Assembly: GCA_001566295.1 (NCBI GenBank)
Contig: KQ964252.1
Location: 1,178,001-1,242,000 of the forward strand
DNA: 64,000 bases
Direction of reading: 5' to 3'
Source: Microdochium bolleyi
Taxonomy: Eukaryota; Ascomycota; Sordariomycetes; Xylariales; Microdochiaceae
Shown: one piece after another, positions 1 to 11,331 of the stretch
How positions within the stretch are numbered: the stretch's first letter is position 1
How the letters are laid out: each line of letters begins with the position of its first letter
Notes under the pieces: generated by a model
What the model was told of the DNA's origin: nothing
The model's database searches: none
What the model saw: the letters and a program-made list of their open reading frames with translations, nothing else
Program-made: the position numbers and the translations under genes

Positions 1-669
1 TGGTTGTGCTGAGGCTGGCCCGGGCCCGGGCTCGTGATGACCTGGAAACGGTCCGAGCCGGACGACTCCAACGACACAGCGGTCCACGGGTGTTTCTGCC
101 CTCTTCTTCAAGGTGAACCAGGCAAGCAGAACACGACGAAAGCGAGCTCGCTCCGAGCCACAAACATCGTTGCAGCTCGCAGCTACATCGAGCCCAAAGC
201 CTGACTGACGCTCGGGGGTGAGCATCGCCTGTGCTGTGCCAAGTCCTCCGAGATCGCGCATATGCGGCTGGTAGGACCGAGCCAGGACTGTGCAAGATCG
301 TCGAAGCACGGTTGGACGTAGACGAAGACTGTGCTTTTTGTTTGAGATCGATCACATGCAGCCGGGGGGGCCAACCTCTTCCGATTCATGGTTCTCCACA
401 GCTTCGCAACACTTGGCTTCGCGTCCAGATTCCCAGCCTGGCGGTACGTTTGTGGCAGGGGTTCGTTCCACTGAACTGTAGCGTGTGCCTTCCCCAGTAA
501 GTCCAGGCCCAGGTGACAGGTGTGCGCTTATCGATTGACCCCACTACCCCTCTACCCGTCCTTCCCCAAAAGAAAAAAAGTCATTAGCAGCGGCGCACGA
601 CACGGCCGGGCAGCACAACAGGTCAACCGCCATTCGAGCGCACGGAAGCTAGCGACGTTGCATACGACC
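1..669. other. Intergenic, upstream of TSR4-like gene
   Basis: No supportable gene. Short open frames on both strands here have no recognisable domain and no splice logic. The stretch just before 670 is probably the promoter and 5' leader of the TSR4-like gene; a pyrimidine-rich run lies around 540-570. Confidence 0.5.
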
Positions 670-2056
670 ATGGCTCCGCCGAAGCAGTACGACAGCGAGT
701 CCTCGGAAGGAGAAGAGGACGATTACACCGAGACCAACGTCCTCCTGGGCTATGCCTCCAAGGACCCCGGTGATGACAGCATTAGCCGGCTAGGTGGCCG
801 TCCGGTACGCGCCTTCCTCTTCCCAGCACATTTTGCCTCACCAAGCTCTTCAGTACTGACCGCCATATGCAACTTAGGACTGGCTCGAGGCCGGGAAGCC
901 CCCCTCAGCAGCCCTCGCGCGATGCAAAATCTGCAAGGATCACATGGTCCTCCTCCTCCAGCTCAACGCCGAGCTTCCGACCCAGTTCCCCGGCCACGAG
1001 AGACGACTCTATGTCTTCTCCTGCAAGCGCAAGAGCTGCCGCAGGAGAGACGGTAGTACGAGCGTCATCCGCGGGCTGAGAGTCGAGCCAGGCGCCAAGG
1101 CGGCCTCCACAGCGGAGAAGAAGGAGGACAAAAAGAGTAAAGCCGAGGAGAAGAATAATACAGCAAAGCCGCCGAGTAACTTGGGAGAGACGCTATTCGG
1201 ATCGAAAGGGCTGGGCACATCCTCCGGCAGCGCGAACCCTTTCGCGACAGGACCATCAGCTGGCGGGAACAGCAGTAACCCGTTCGCAAGCCCTAGTAAC
1301 CCTTTCGCGGCTCCCGCGACAACTGCCCAAAAGACGACCACTGAGACCAGGCCAGAGGAAGACGAGGCCAAGACCAAGGTCGAGGAAGAGGCGAAGTCAC
1401 TGCCCAAGTCTTTCGCCGAAACACTATCACTCAACAACCCGCAAGACCCGTCCTTAAACCCCCCACCACCGCCCGAGCCATGGCCGACAGAAACAGACCA
1501 GCCGTCGCCGTACCCGGTGTCCTACCTGAGCGAGGCCGAGTTCGAGACCCTCGACCCCACGCCGCAGACGATACCCCAGGCCACGAGGATGGACGTGGAC
1601 GACTCTTCGGGCGCGTCCGGCGGCGGCAAGGAGGACAAGGAGGTCTTCGAGTCCAGCATGGACTTTGACTTCCAGAAGTTCGCCGATCGGCTGGCGCAGA
1701 ACCCAGAGCAGTCGATCCGCTACGAGTTCGCGGGCCAGCCGCTGCTGTACAGCAAGACCGATGCCGTGGGTCAAGCCATCACCGCAGCGCACGCCGCAGG
1801 CGGCGGGGCGAACAGAGGAATCCCTCGCTGTGGCAACTGCGGCGCGCCGAGGACGTTTGAGGTGCAGCTGTGCCCGCATGCTATCACGGAGCTCGAGACT
1901 GACGAGATGTCGCTGGACGGCATGGACTGGGGTACCATTATCGTGGGAGTGTGTGAGCGCGACTGCCAGGCCCGCGGGGTGAAGGAGGGTGAAGCGGGAT
2001 ACTTGCCGGAGTGGGCTGGCGTGCAGTGGGAGGAGCTGACTGCGGCGAGACGTTGA
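670..2056 (+). CDS. TSR4/PDCD2-family ribosome assembly protein
   Basis: Two exons (670-804, 878-2056; 437 residues). The 73-nt intron has a GTACGC donor, a CTGAC branch site and a TTAG acceptor, and removing it keeps frame. The N-terminal part has the paired-cysteine module of the PDCD2 family (RCKICKDHM, then CKRKSCRRRDGS). The middle is a low-complexity NPFA/SNPF and acidic linker. The C-terminus carries the PDCD2_C signature CGNCGAPRTFEVQL. Family members (yeast Tsr4, animal PDCD2) act as dedicated chaperones for 40S protein uS5 (Rps2) and are needed for 20S pre-rRNA processing; that role is inferred here from family. Start chosen at MAPPKQYDS because the following LLGYAS is the usual family N-terminus. 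Confidence 0.88.
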
Positions 2057-2640
2057 AGAGATACCAAAGTCCGGTTAATGACTTAGCAATGTAGATGAGC
2101 GGCGTACACGTCGATGGCAGATCGGGATATGTCGAGCTCCAGCTCGAATACCGCCACAATGCTTACAGCACCATCAAAACTTGCCCTCGGTTACTTTTTG
2201 ATATGTTTTTTTTTGATCATTTCTGTCTATGGCTCGTCTCGGTCATGACTTCTACCCATGGCCGAAAATTCCGCGGATATATCATTTGCAGCGGCCAACT
2301 TTTGAAACTCATGCAATGAACAATAAGTTCTCCCTATCCGGAACTCCAACGCGTAATGCTTTTTTTCCTGGGGCGGTTGCTGCCGTGCAATCACTTTTGG
2401 CCGTCCATTGTGAGGTTTCGGATGTGACCTCCTTGCAGCTCACATAGAGAAGCCCACGTACATTCGGCACAAGCAGCCCATGGTGAGGGGTCGATGTACC
2501 GATAACATCGAGCCGCGGGACTTGGTTTCGTCATATCATGGCCGTCAAGATGTGGCGTGGTCCTCTCTGCTCTGGATATAGCAGATATGCTCTTCGTGCC
2601 TTTGGCCATCAAGTCTCTCTCCACGCTTCCACTTCCCTCT
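2057..2640. other. Convergent intergenic region
   Basis: The 3' ends of the TSR4-like and eIF3k genes face each other here. T-rich tracts around 2195-2225 fit 3' untranslated sequence. I see no gene. Confidence 0.5.
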
Positions 2641-3685
2641 TTAAGCAGTCTCCTCCCACGCCCTCCGGACGATCCTGGAGAACATCTCGACATTGACATC
2701 CTCGCGCACCTCGGACTTCTTGGCCTCGTTCTCGGCGTTCTTGGGCACCTGCACGACACCACCCTCGAGCTTCCAGCCGGCCGTCTCCGTGACGAACTTG
2801 CTGGCGGCGTCGCCGTCGAGGCCGAGCCACGACTCGAGCACGGGCAGCTCGACCTCGCGGTACGCCTGGCTGACGAGGGTTGCGATGCGCACGCGGACGA
2901 GCTCCTCGAAGCCGTCAATGTCGGTCGTCATGTCGGCGTAGAGGTCGTCGCTGTCGAGCGTGGCCCAGAACCGCGCGTACTGCGCGCCTTCGAGCTGGTT
3001 GTTGAGCTCGCGCAGCTTGGCGATGGCCTCGGGCAGCTCGCCCCGCGCGTTGGGCGCCATGAGCGTCGGCGGGATGAGGTGCAGGGCGAGGCTGAACTGC
3101 GGCGACGGGAAGCAGGTTATCGCCTTGACGAGGATGTTTGTGATCTGCTCATCCTTGATGCGGTCGGGGTTGAGTTGGTATCTGTAGTCCAGAAGGTAAC
3201 GGAAAGTCCTTAGTCAGTACAGGGACATATTCAAGGGTGGATGGGTCCATCAGGTGGTGGAGCTGGACTTCGGGCAGCGAGGCGACGCGACGACAAGATC
3301 GGATATGTTGCAAGTCAGATATCGTAAAATGTTACTTCAAGTGCAGCAGGCGGGTTAGGCGCTGCCGCTCAGGATAATAGGAAACGTTGACAATAAGCTC
3401 ATCATTTTGCGCATCCACCGTGATCTTGTCGTCGTTTCGTCACCTTTGCCGTTGTCGGGGGTCTCGCGGTGCCCAGACCTTGTTCCCAAGGAACAGTCTG
3501 ATGCTCAAGGTCCTGACTCACAGCTTGAGGAGTGTCCGGTTGGCGTTGGAGTCGCAATATCTGTTCTCGCACTGGTGGCGCAGGTAGTCCTCGAGCGCGC
3601 CGACGGCCTCGGGGTTGTATCGCTCCAGCCCGTTGATGATGCTGGAGATGTGCTCAGGCCGCTCACGGGGGTCTTCGGTGTCCAT
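2641..3685 (-). CDS. Translation initiation factor eIF3 subunit K
   Basis: Two exons on the minus strand (about 3522-3685 and 2641-3181), 234 residues, the normal size for eIF3k. The N-terminus DPRERPEHISSIINGLERYN and the following ALEDYL and NRTLLKLYQLNPD blocks are characteristic of the subunit. The C-terminal half holds the PCI/winged-helix region, with YARFWATLDSDDL and the terminal EDVNVEMFSRIVRRAWEE. The protein is a non-essential peripheral subunit of the eIF3 complex that loads mRNA on the 40S ribosome. The single intron is about 340 nt, long beside the 50-110 nt introns elsewhere in the window; its donor is GTGAGT and its acceptor TACAG. An extra small exon within it cannot be excluded, but the joined protein reads without a gap. 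Confidence 0.9.
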
Positions 3686-4248
3686 GCTGGGCGACGATGT
3701 GTGTTGCTGAACCGCTGAGGATGAAGCTTTCGTGACGATGCAGGAGGGGAGCGTCGTGCTAGGGGGTTCGTCGCCTTCGATATGCCCGGGCGGTGGAGGG
3801 GGTCCAGAAAATCGTTATGGTGGGGCACCAGCGAGGTGAGGATTTCGCAAGTCGAAAGTGTGGTGGTGGTTCTGCCGGAGGTCCACGTCTGCACAGCAGC
3901 AGAGAGTGGTCCGTGCACTGCCTTCAGCAAAGGCCCGTCTCGCGCGGCGGTCCTGGCAGTCTCAATGCACGCCTCCGCCGGTCCAGACTTGCACAGCCTG
4001 TGGATCGCGGGATGTGTGTCCCTTGATGGACAACAATGCCTCTTCTCACGGACACGGCTGTCTTATGGTTTGATCTCCTGTACTTCACACCTTCGATTGG
4101 TCGTCACGCATAATCCGACGGACATCAATGCCACGGTATCCGTAATCTCAAGACGGTACGGTCTATAGTGTATTCGTTATTCTCATGCTCATCAAGGATG
4201 TAAGTCTATCAGTGATTGCTCCGACTCCATTGCCACTTTTCCCCAAAT
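3686..4248. other. Intergenic, eIF3k promoter side
   Basis: Lies between the eIF3k start and the 3' end of the phosphoglycerate mutase gene. Short open frames on both strands have no recognisable content. No gene seen. Confidence 0.5.
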
Positions 4249-6027
4249 CTATTCCTCAATCTTGCGCCTCTTGGCCGAATCCCCCTTCACGAGCAAGGAG
4301 CTGCCAGTCATGTCCTCTGGGATATCGAGGCCCATGGCGTCCAGGATCGTGGGCGCGACATCACCGAGCACGCCCTCATCACCCTGCTTCAGGGACCATC
4401 CCTCAGGCTGGTTGTACATGATGAAGGGCACCTTGTTGGTGGTATGCGAGGTCTTGGGCTTGCCGTCCTCGAATTTCATCTCCTCGGCGTTGCCATGGTC
4501 GGCAGTGATGAAGAGGATGTAGCCTTCCTTCTTGCAGGCATCCTTGATCAAGCCAATGGCCTTGTCGGTGGCCTCAACACCAACAATCGCAGCTTCGTAG
4601 ACACCAGTGTGTCCAACCATGTCGGGGGGAGCAAAGTTGTTCATGACGAAGGGGAACTTCTGTTCGCCGAGACGCTTGGCGACCTGCTTGGCAACCCCGT
4701 CGGCGCTCATCTCAGGTGCTTTGTCATAAGTGGCAACGCTCTTGTTGGAAGGAACCAGATCCTGGCTCTCGTCACGCTCCTCGAGGGCAAAGACCTTCTC
4801 GACACCGCCGTTGAAGAAGAAGGTGACGTGGGCGTACTTCTCGGTCTCGGCGATGTGGACCTGGCGGACCTCCTGCTTGCCGAGCCACTCCGCGAGCACG
4901 TTGTCCATCCTCTGGGGGTCGAAGGCAATCTCGAAGGGGTAGTCCGTCTTGTAGCGGGTCATCGTAGTGAGCCGAGTGTCCTTGGGGTAGGGGAAATCGG
5001 GGCGCGGGGACCGGTCGACGTCGCCGAGGAGCTGTGTGATCTGGCGAGCGCGGTCGGAACGGTAGTTGAAGAAGAAGATCTCGTCGCCATCCTGGATACG
5101 AGCCTCCTTGCCACCAACAATGATGGGCTTGAGGAACTCATCGTTCTCGCCCTTCTCATAGCGCTCCTTGACCGTCGCGACAGGGTCGCTGCTCTCCTCG
5201 CCCTCGCCGACGATCATGCCCTTCAGAGCAAGCTCGACTCTCTCCCATCTCTTGTCACGGTCCATGGCGTAGTAGCGGCCCACAACGGTAGCGATCTCAC
5301 CCACACCGATCTCCTTGGCCGTCTCAAGGAGCTCCTCCATGTAAGCCACTCCGGACTTGGGGTCGGTGTCGCGGCCGTCGCCGAAGAAGTGGATGAAGAC
5401 CTTGGGAACGCCAGCTTCCTTCGCGGCGCGAAGCAGGGCGTAGAGGTGCTCCTGCTTGGAGTGCTGTTCACACCGCAGTCAGCACAGGGTAAAGCGAGGT
5501 GCAAGGAGAACAAGAGAAACTCACAACACCGCCGTGGGAGACGAGACCACACAGGTGCAGTCTGCCGTTGCCGTCCTTGGCGCGCTGGAGAACCTGGCTG
5601 ATGACCTTGTTCTTGGCGAACTCGCCCTTCTTCACGGCCTGGTCGATACGGACGACATCCTGCCAGACGACACGGCCGGCACCGATGTTCAGGTGGCCGA
5701 CTTCAGAGTTGCCCATGAGGCCCTCGGGGAGACCGACGGCGAGGGAGGAGGCTTCGAGCTTGGTGTAGCCTGTATCGCTGGTCGCGAACTCGTCCATGAC
5801 CGGGGTCTGGGCGTTGGTGATGGCGTCGCCATCCTTGGGCGAGCTCTCAGAGGGGACACCCCATCCGTCAATGACGACTGTGGTCGAATTGGGCGATCAG
5901 CTTTGTGTCACAAGCACAATGACCTTGTCGAAGCACTCTGCGTAGCTACTCTTTGCGGTGCGTAGTGGGGCAAAGGTGACGACTGGGGGCACTTACTGAG
6001 GCAAGCCTTCTGGCTGGGAGCAGGCAT
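4249..6027 (-). CDS. 2,3-bisphosphoglycerate-independent phosphoglycerate mutase
   Basis: Three exons (5997-6027, 5525-5877, 4249-5463; 532 residues). The enzyme interconverts 3- and 2-phosphoglycerate in cytosolic glycolysis and gluconeogenesis without a bisphosphoglycerate cofactor, using two manganese ions and a phosphoserine. The alkaline-phosphatase fold signatures are complete: IVIDGWG at residues 11-17 with metal-binding Asp14, GNSEVGHLNIGAGR with nucleophile Ser68, LVSHGGVHS across the second splice, NYRSDRARQ, and TADHGNAEEM near the C-terminus. The tiny first exon encodes MPAPSQKACL and is needed to reach Asp14; its GTAAGT donor and the CACAG acceptor keep frame. Filamentous fungi commonly use this form rather than the cofactor-dependent enzyme of yeast. 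Nothing is truncated. Confidence 0.95.
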
Positions 6028-7165
6028 GTTGAGGTTTGCAGTGTATAAACTTTGGGCTTCCAATTGATGGTGACCTTCAAAGTCGTGCAGGTCTATGCAA
6101 GCACTCTGAGCGAATTAGCAGAGAGAAAGAGAGGTTGGAGCTGTGTTTCGAGGAAAGCGTTGAGCTGCGTTAGCCGCAGAACATGTTGGAAGGTGGGGGT
6201 GCGCCGCGCATATCGATTAACTCCCCCCTGCGCGTCTCGGCGCCTTTCTGGTGGGCACCCTTGCCGGTCCTACATATTGTCGGGTCCCATTACATCACAG
6301 CTCGACAAATGTAAAGTGGCAGTGGAAGCGTGGGTTGCTTTGCATCATCCGACTCGCGATATTCTCCGGCAGACTTGACCTCAACTGTCATTGGTCGGAT
6401 CAGTCGAAATTATTGACTCATTCAATCACCATGAGCTGATAGCTTTGTTTTTGTAGCTCGACTCATCAAGGGAGCTCGCCGAACATGACGGGAGGCTTTG
6501 GTGGTTTCGGACCGACTTGAGTTCCGCAATCGAAAAGATAACCATCCCCTTCGCGAGGTTTCCACGCGGACCCAAGAGTGACTCTGGTCACTTAGACAGA
6601 CCGGGCAAATGTTATACATATGACGACGGAATTCTCCAGGTTCAGAGTACAATAGGCAAAATCCGGGTGGTCCCGGGCAGCGAAGATTGCCGTTCACACG
6701 AGGAACTTCCGCCACTCAAGCGAGCCTGAGATCATGCAACCATGACCGTGCCGCGCCTCCCCGTGCCTACTCAGTGCTTGCACGGCCATGCGGAGCTTTC
6801 AAGGCTATGAACACGATGGCAAACCATGGATTTGGCTTGTTCGCGATTGTTAAGTAGATCTTGCGAATGGGTTGGCTGGACCCTGGCCACGCCAAATGTG
6901 ACACAGGTGTGGGGCGAACTGTTCAAGATCCACTGGCGACTGTGGTATCGTGAACAGCGTCTCTCTCCACTTCAACCATCGACCATCACCACCTAGCACC
7001 AAACACACCACGGAGACAAAGCGTGCAGACGATCCGACAGCCACACTGCCGCCGGCCAGACACCGAAAATATACATTCATCTGGAAACTCACAGCCTCCG
7101 AGCCGCTCCTACCACACAATCCTTAAGCCAAACACCAAACACGCACCCCGGGGGGATCCCTCACA
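6028..7165. other. Divergent intergenic region (iPGM / Med9)
   Basis: About 1.1 kb between divergent starts, presumably holding both promoters. I found no conserved coding segment and no clear repeat. Confidence 0.5.
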
Positions 7166-7624
7166 ATGGCAGCCCAGCAACAAGGCCAACCACAGCCTCA
7201 CCTCGGCCTCCCGACCGGCCTCAACCCAGACGCCCTCGACACGCTCTCCGACCTCGCGATCGTGCTCTCCCGCCTCCGCACCCCCGGCACGGACAGCAGC
7301 GCCGCCAGCGGCAGCAACACCACTGCCACCAACAACACCTCGCTGCCCAGCTCGGCACCAGCCAGCGCCGCGCCCCTCCCGCTCAAAGACCTCCCCAGCC
7401 AGTCCGACCAGCTGCGGCACCGCTTCCAGAAGGCGCGCGCGCTGGTCCGGACGCTGCCGGACATGGACCGCGGCGTGGGCGAGCAGGAGGCCGAGATCGC
7501 GGCGCTGGAGAGCAGGATCGCGCTGCAGCGCGAGACGCTCGAGAAGCTCAAGGCCCTGGGGAGCCGGTTCGCCGCGACGTCGAAGGACGATGTCGTCGCG
7601 GATCGTGACAGGATGGAGGAGTGA
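7166..7624 (+). CDS. Mediator complex subunit 9 (Med9/CSE2)
   Basis: Single exon, 152 residues. The N-terminus GLNPDALDTLSDLAIVLSRL and the C-terminal coiled coil, starting around LPDMDRGVGEQEAEIAALE and running through SRIALQRETLEKLKALG, match the filamentous-fungal Med9 pattern. A Ser/Thr/Ala-rich linker (about residues 42-70) separates the two. Med9 sits in the Mediator middle module, which bridges transcription factors and RNA polymerase II. The start is the first ATG after a long A/C-rich leader and gives the family N-terminus directly. The gene is followed by a T-rich stretch around 7690-7715. Identification rests on pattern and size, since Med9 proteins are short and diverge quickly. 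Confidence 0.8.
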   Translation: MAAQQQGQPQPHLGLPTGLNPDALDTLSDLAIVLSRLRTPGTDSSAASGSNTTATNNTSLPSSAPASAAPLPLKDLPSQSDQLRHRFQKARALVRTLPDMDRGVGEQEAEIAALESRIALQRETLEKLKALGSRFAATSKDDVVADRDRMEE

Positions 7625-8184
7625 AGAGTGGCCCAACTCTTTTTGTCAGGTTGGAACATGCTAGGCACAGCGCGAGAGGCGCCGCCAGCTTTTTTTTATT
7701 TCTTGTTTTTTTACACTTCTGATTGTTTTTGGTCCTCGTCCCACTTCAAGAGGTTCCGTCTCGTCGCCGCCGGCAAGAATTCACACACAGCATGCAAGGA
7801 GTTTTAGGAGGCGCTTTCTTTTCATGGGTGCATAACAAGGGAACAATAGGGCATGGCACATCGTGGCGGGTGGTCACACAATACTTTTGGGTCATCACTG
7901 CAACCCAGACAGCAAGTAGTTATCATTCCAGCCTACCACGCTCATGGCTCGTGTCGTGTTCGATAGAAACTAAAGAATACAGCGCTAGCGCATATTGATG
8001 CTAGTCATCAGTGTGGTTTCGAGGTGCCCGAAGCCACAACCCTAGCAGCCCATATCGCATTGTAAAGTGAAGGTAGTGTACACGCCGTGGTCCTGTCAAG
8101 GCCCGATGAGAATCCCCCCGCACTTCAACGTGGACAACGCGAGATATACTCAGGCACAGGCAACCTCGTAAATACTGTCACAAA
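7625..8184. other. Convergent intergenic region
   Basis: Facing 3' ends of Med9 and the tubulin cofactor C gene. T-rich tract near 7690-7715; no gene seen. Confidence 0.5.
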
Positions 8185-9574
8185 CTAATCCTTGCGATCC
8201 AGAGCGCCGACCTTGCGCAGAATGTCGTCCGTGCTGAAGCTGGGATTCCCGCAAACCGTGTTCTCCCACACGTCGGCAGCGACGCGCTGGTCCTCGGGCA
8301 GCACGCTCCAGTTTGGCGACGCCTCGACTTTGAGCCACTTGAAGTCGTCGACCTGGTCCCACTGGTTAGGACTTTTCGAGTTCCGCTCGGCCTCGCTCTT
8401 CTAGTTGCAGACACACCGTTAGCCGTGAAATTGTCATGGAGATGCCTTTGGCGAACGTTGCCGTGTGGTGGCTAGCGGCCTTTATGAGAAGGATTATGAG
8501 AGGGACGGCTTTTGACTTACGTAGACCTCAGGTATGGGCGCAAACCGCATGCCCTTGCAGTCCTCGATAATTGGGTGGCTGGCGCAATGCAGGTACACGT
8601 CGACATTCTTGCATTCGTGAATCCGCACCTGCCTCGCCGCCACGACGAGCACGGTATCCTCGAGATTGGTGATGTGTACTGGTCCAGCGACATGCCCGGC
8701 TACGATGAGGCTGTTCTTGATATTCTTGAGCGTGAGCCCGGCGAACGGCGCGCCCTTGCTCGTCGGCACCGTCATGTCGACGATGCACCGGTCCAACTCA
8801 GTAAGACTGCCCGAAGACGTCGCGCGGGACGCCGTCGCGGGGAGCATAATGTGCAGGCCGGTGTGGCCGTCGATGGAGATGCTCTTGGCTGCCGAGAAGC
8901 TGGGCTTGCGAACACTACTCGCCCCAGGACCTGCGCCACCCGGTCGTGAGAGCTCCTCGTTGTAGTTCTTGAACACCGGCATTTGGCCTAGGGAGTCTGC
9001 CTCCTCGTCATCGACTGCGGTTGCGGAGTCGATGCCGGTACTGGTGATGGTGGTGGCGACATGTGGAGCGACGGCGGCTCGAGGAATGTTTTGTGCTGGG
9101 GTTCTCGAGTCGAGAGCGGCAGGGGCAGAATTTGCTGTCCGCGGCTTGAACTGAAACCTTGACTTTGGTGCGAACTTGCTGGTGACCTCGTTGAGCTTCT
9201 CTGTCAATGCTTTGATCGCCTGTGCGTATGCTCGCTGATCGTAGGACGGCACGTAATCCGAGGCGTCACCGACTTCGTTATTTAGTCGTGAGATGCCGGC
9301 CAAGATGGCATCCGTGCAGTCTTTCCTCTCGCCTCCAATGGGCGATGTCGTAGCCAGAACATCGAGTTGGTCTTGTATCGCTGGGAAGGGGAATCATTGT
9401 TAGTGACGGCTGTTACCATGAGTTGCCATGAATTGAGAACACCTTGCGAGGTATCGTACCAGTGATCTCAGCCTGAAAGTGGCGGAAGAACCGCTCCTTG
9501 GGATCCGACATGGGGAAGGCGCTTGACTTCCCTGGCGGGCTTGGTTGGAATGGGATGAAGGCCTGGACATCCAT
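8185..9574 (-). CDS. Tubulin-binding cofactor C-like protein
   Basis: Three exons (9460-9574, 8521-9380, 8185-8400; 396 residues). The N-terminal helical part (SDPKERFFRHFQAEIT, then RLNNEVGDASDYVPSYDQR) matches the spectrin-like region of cofactor C. The middle is a poorly conserved linker. The C-terminal beta-helix is the TBCC/CARP domain (VHITNLEDTVLVVAARQVRIHECKNVDVYLHCASHPIIEDC), followed by WDQVDDFKWLK and SPNWSVL, typical of the domain's end. In the family an arginine in this beta-helix stimulates GTP hydrolysis by beta-tubulin during heterodimer assembly; the QVRIHECKN segment carries it. All introns have GT-AG ends and preserve phase. The start MDVQAFIP was chosen over the internal MSDPKE; either would keep the domains. 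Confidence 0.88.
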
Positions 9575-11331
9575 GGTCAATGGAAAGACAAAATAAGAAA
9601 CGGCTCGTTTGGTTTGTGTGCAAGATAGGTGGGGAAGTTGCTTGTCAAGCTTGAGAAGAACAGTGTTGACAGAGGACTGGTGTGCAATTCACGAACAGCC
9701 TCGACACATTCACAGTGACAGAGTACAGTAAGCTGTGAAGGAGGGACGTTTGAGGGGGTGATGAGAGTCAGGCGGAGGTGTATTTACCAGAGGATATCAA
9801 TCGGTCTTAAAGGAGATTGATCTAAGTCGTAAGATATGGCCTCTGCTGAGGCGGCGATGGGTGGGACAGGGCCGGAGCGTATGGGATCCGGCCAAGAGCA
9901 GCAGATGATCTGCAGGCTGACAGAGACCCTTGCGATGGGCTGTGAGGTGCTGTGCGAGTCGCGATCAGACAGACATGGCGTCGTGTAGTGAGCGGCTCAG
10001 ATGTGGTGCCACTGGTGAGCGAGGAGGGCGGCTGCGGGCCCGTGGCCGCGCCAAAGATTCACAGCGATGTTGCAGCGCGAGCGGGGGAGGAGCAGCCCGA
10101 CTCGCCAAGACAGCCCGGGCCCCCGGGCTGTGGCTTCTTACTCCGCACGGAAGCATGTCTCGTGCGGCATCCCCCCCCGTCTCCAAGAGGCCATGCCGAA
10201 GCGGGAGCTCAAGAGCCTGTACAGTGACGTAGCCAGTCATGCGGCGGCAATAGACTCTGATCGCGACAGTCTTCCGCTCTTTGGCCGCGAGCTAGATGGT
10301 GACACCGCCCCCTGTACGAGTCATTACTCGGAGAGGGGCCATAGGTCGTGTCCCAGTCCTCCAGATGATGTGTGACCCTACTACGCATCATGGCGAGCAT
10401 GGCGAGCTGCTCCAGACTTTCTCAATAGCCGGAGCACACACGCCAAGAGCCTCAATGCAATTGGGGGACCGGAGAAAAGACCGAGTGCTGACCATCAACG
10501 ATACGATGGGGCAAATGAATCCACGGTGACGGCGATGACCAGGAAGCGGTGGAGCAACACTGATTTGCCCATTACAGCATGCCGGCTTTGGCTCATAAGG
10601 GTGTCCATGGCTGTGCGATCAATACTTCTAACATCTCTGCCATGTGCGTAAAGCCCGCCCCTCAAAAGATCTCTTGACTGCTTGAATGCCGAGGTTATCT
10701 CACACGCTAGGGCTCATTCTGGTCACGGCTCGTGCCCTTTTGGAATAGTCTCTAGAGAAATCCTTATCGAGGACGGCTTGATTCCGCGGCATCCGAGGCT
10801 TCTCGAATCTCGCGATACCAACATTGCGCTGTGTTATACATCACAAGAGGTGTACCCGTAGATTCTTGGCAAATTCATTGCCAGTACACCTGGGGCTGAG
10901 CAGTCTTGAGGGTGCAAGTGCACAAGCCAGCGGGTCGATGGCAATCGGGTATGAAACCCTTCGATGCCGGAAGCGCTGCTGCCCGTCAAAAAATTGTCAC
11001 GATGTTCTCGTGGCACAAACACATACATGGACTTTCGATCACGAGCTAGCGGGAAACAATTTAGGATTGGGATGTCCGTACGGAGTCGCCTTCAAGGGTC
11101 CCGTGGTCACTGTGAGATCATGCAGGGTCTGACGTAGTACATGCCCGCTCGGGACTAGCTGTTCCTGGGGTCCACGATCCGATCAACGTTAATTCTTCCA
11201 CGGGGCATTGCTGTCCACTCGCAAACCTCACACGCTGTCCGAAGACGGCCATTGCTCGACAACAGTCCCTGGCTTTGTGCACACCACTACAGACCCCTTC
11301 GAGCAAGACCGGCAGACATACACAATCGGTC
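9575..11331. other. Long divergent intergenic region
   Basis: About 1.75 kb between the divergent cofactor C and LETM1-like starts. Only short open frames without recognisable domains; no RIP-like AT-rich block and no transposon ends seen. The portion adjoining 9574 and that adjoining 11332 should hold promoters. Confidence 0.45.

Noticed and set aside
4216..5601. 461-codon plus-strand open frame over the phosphoglycerate mutase
   Set aside because: Antisense shadow of a conserved gene; Leu/Val/Gly-rich composition follows from its codon bias.
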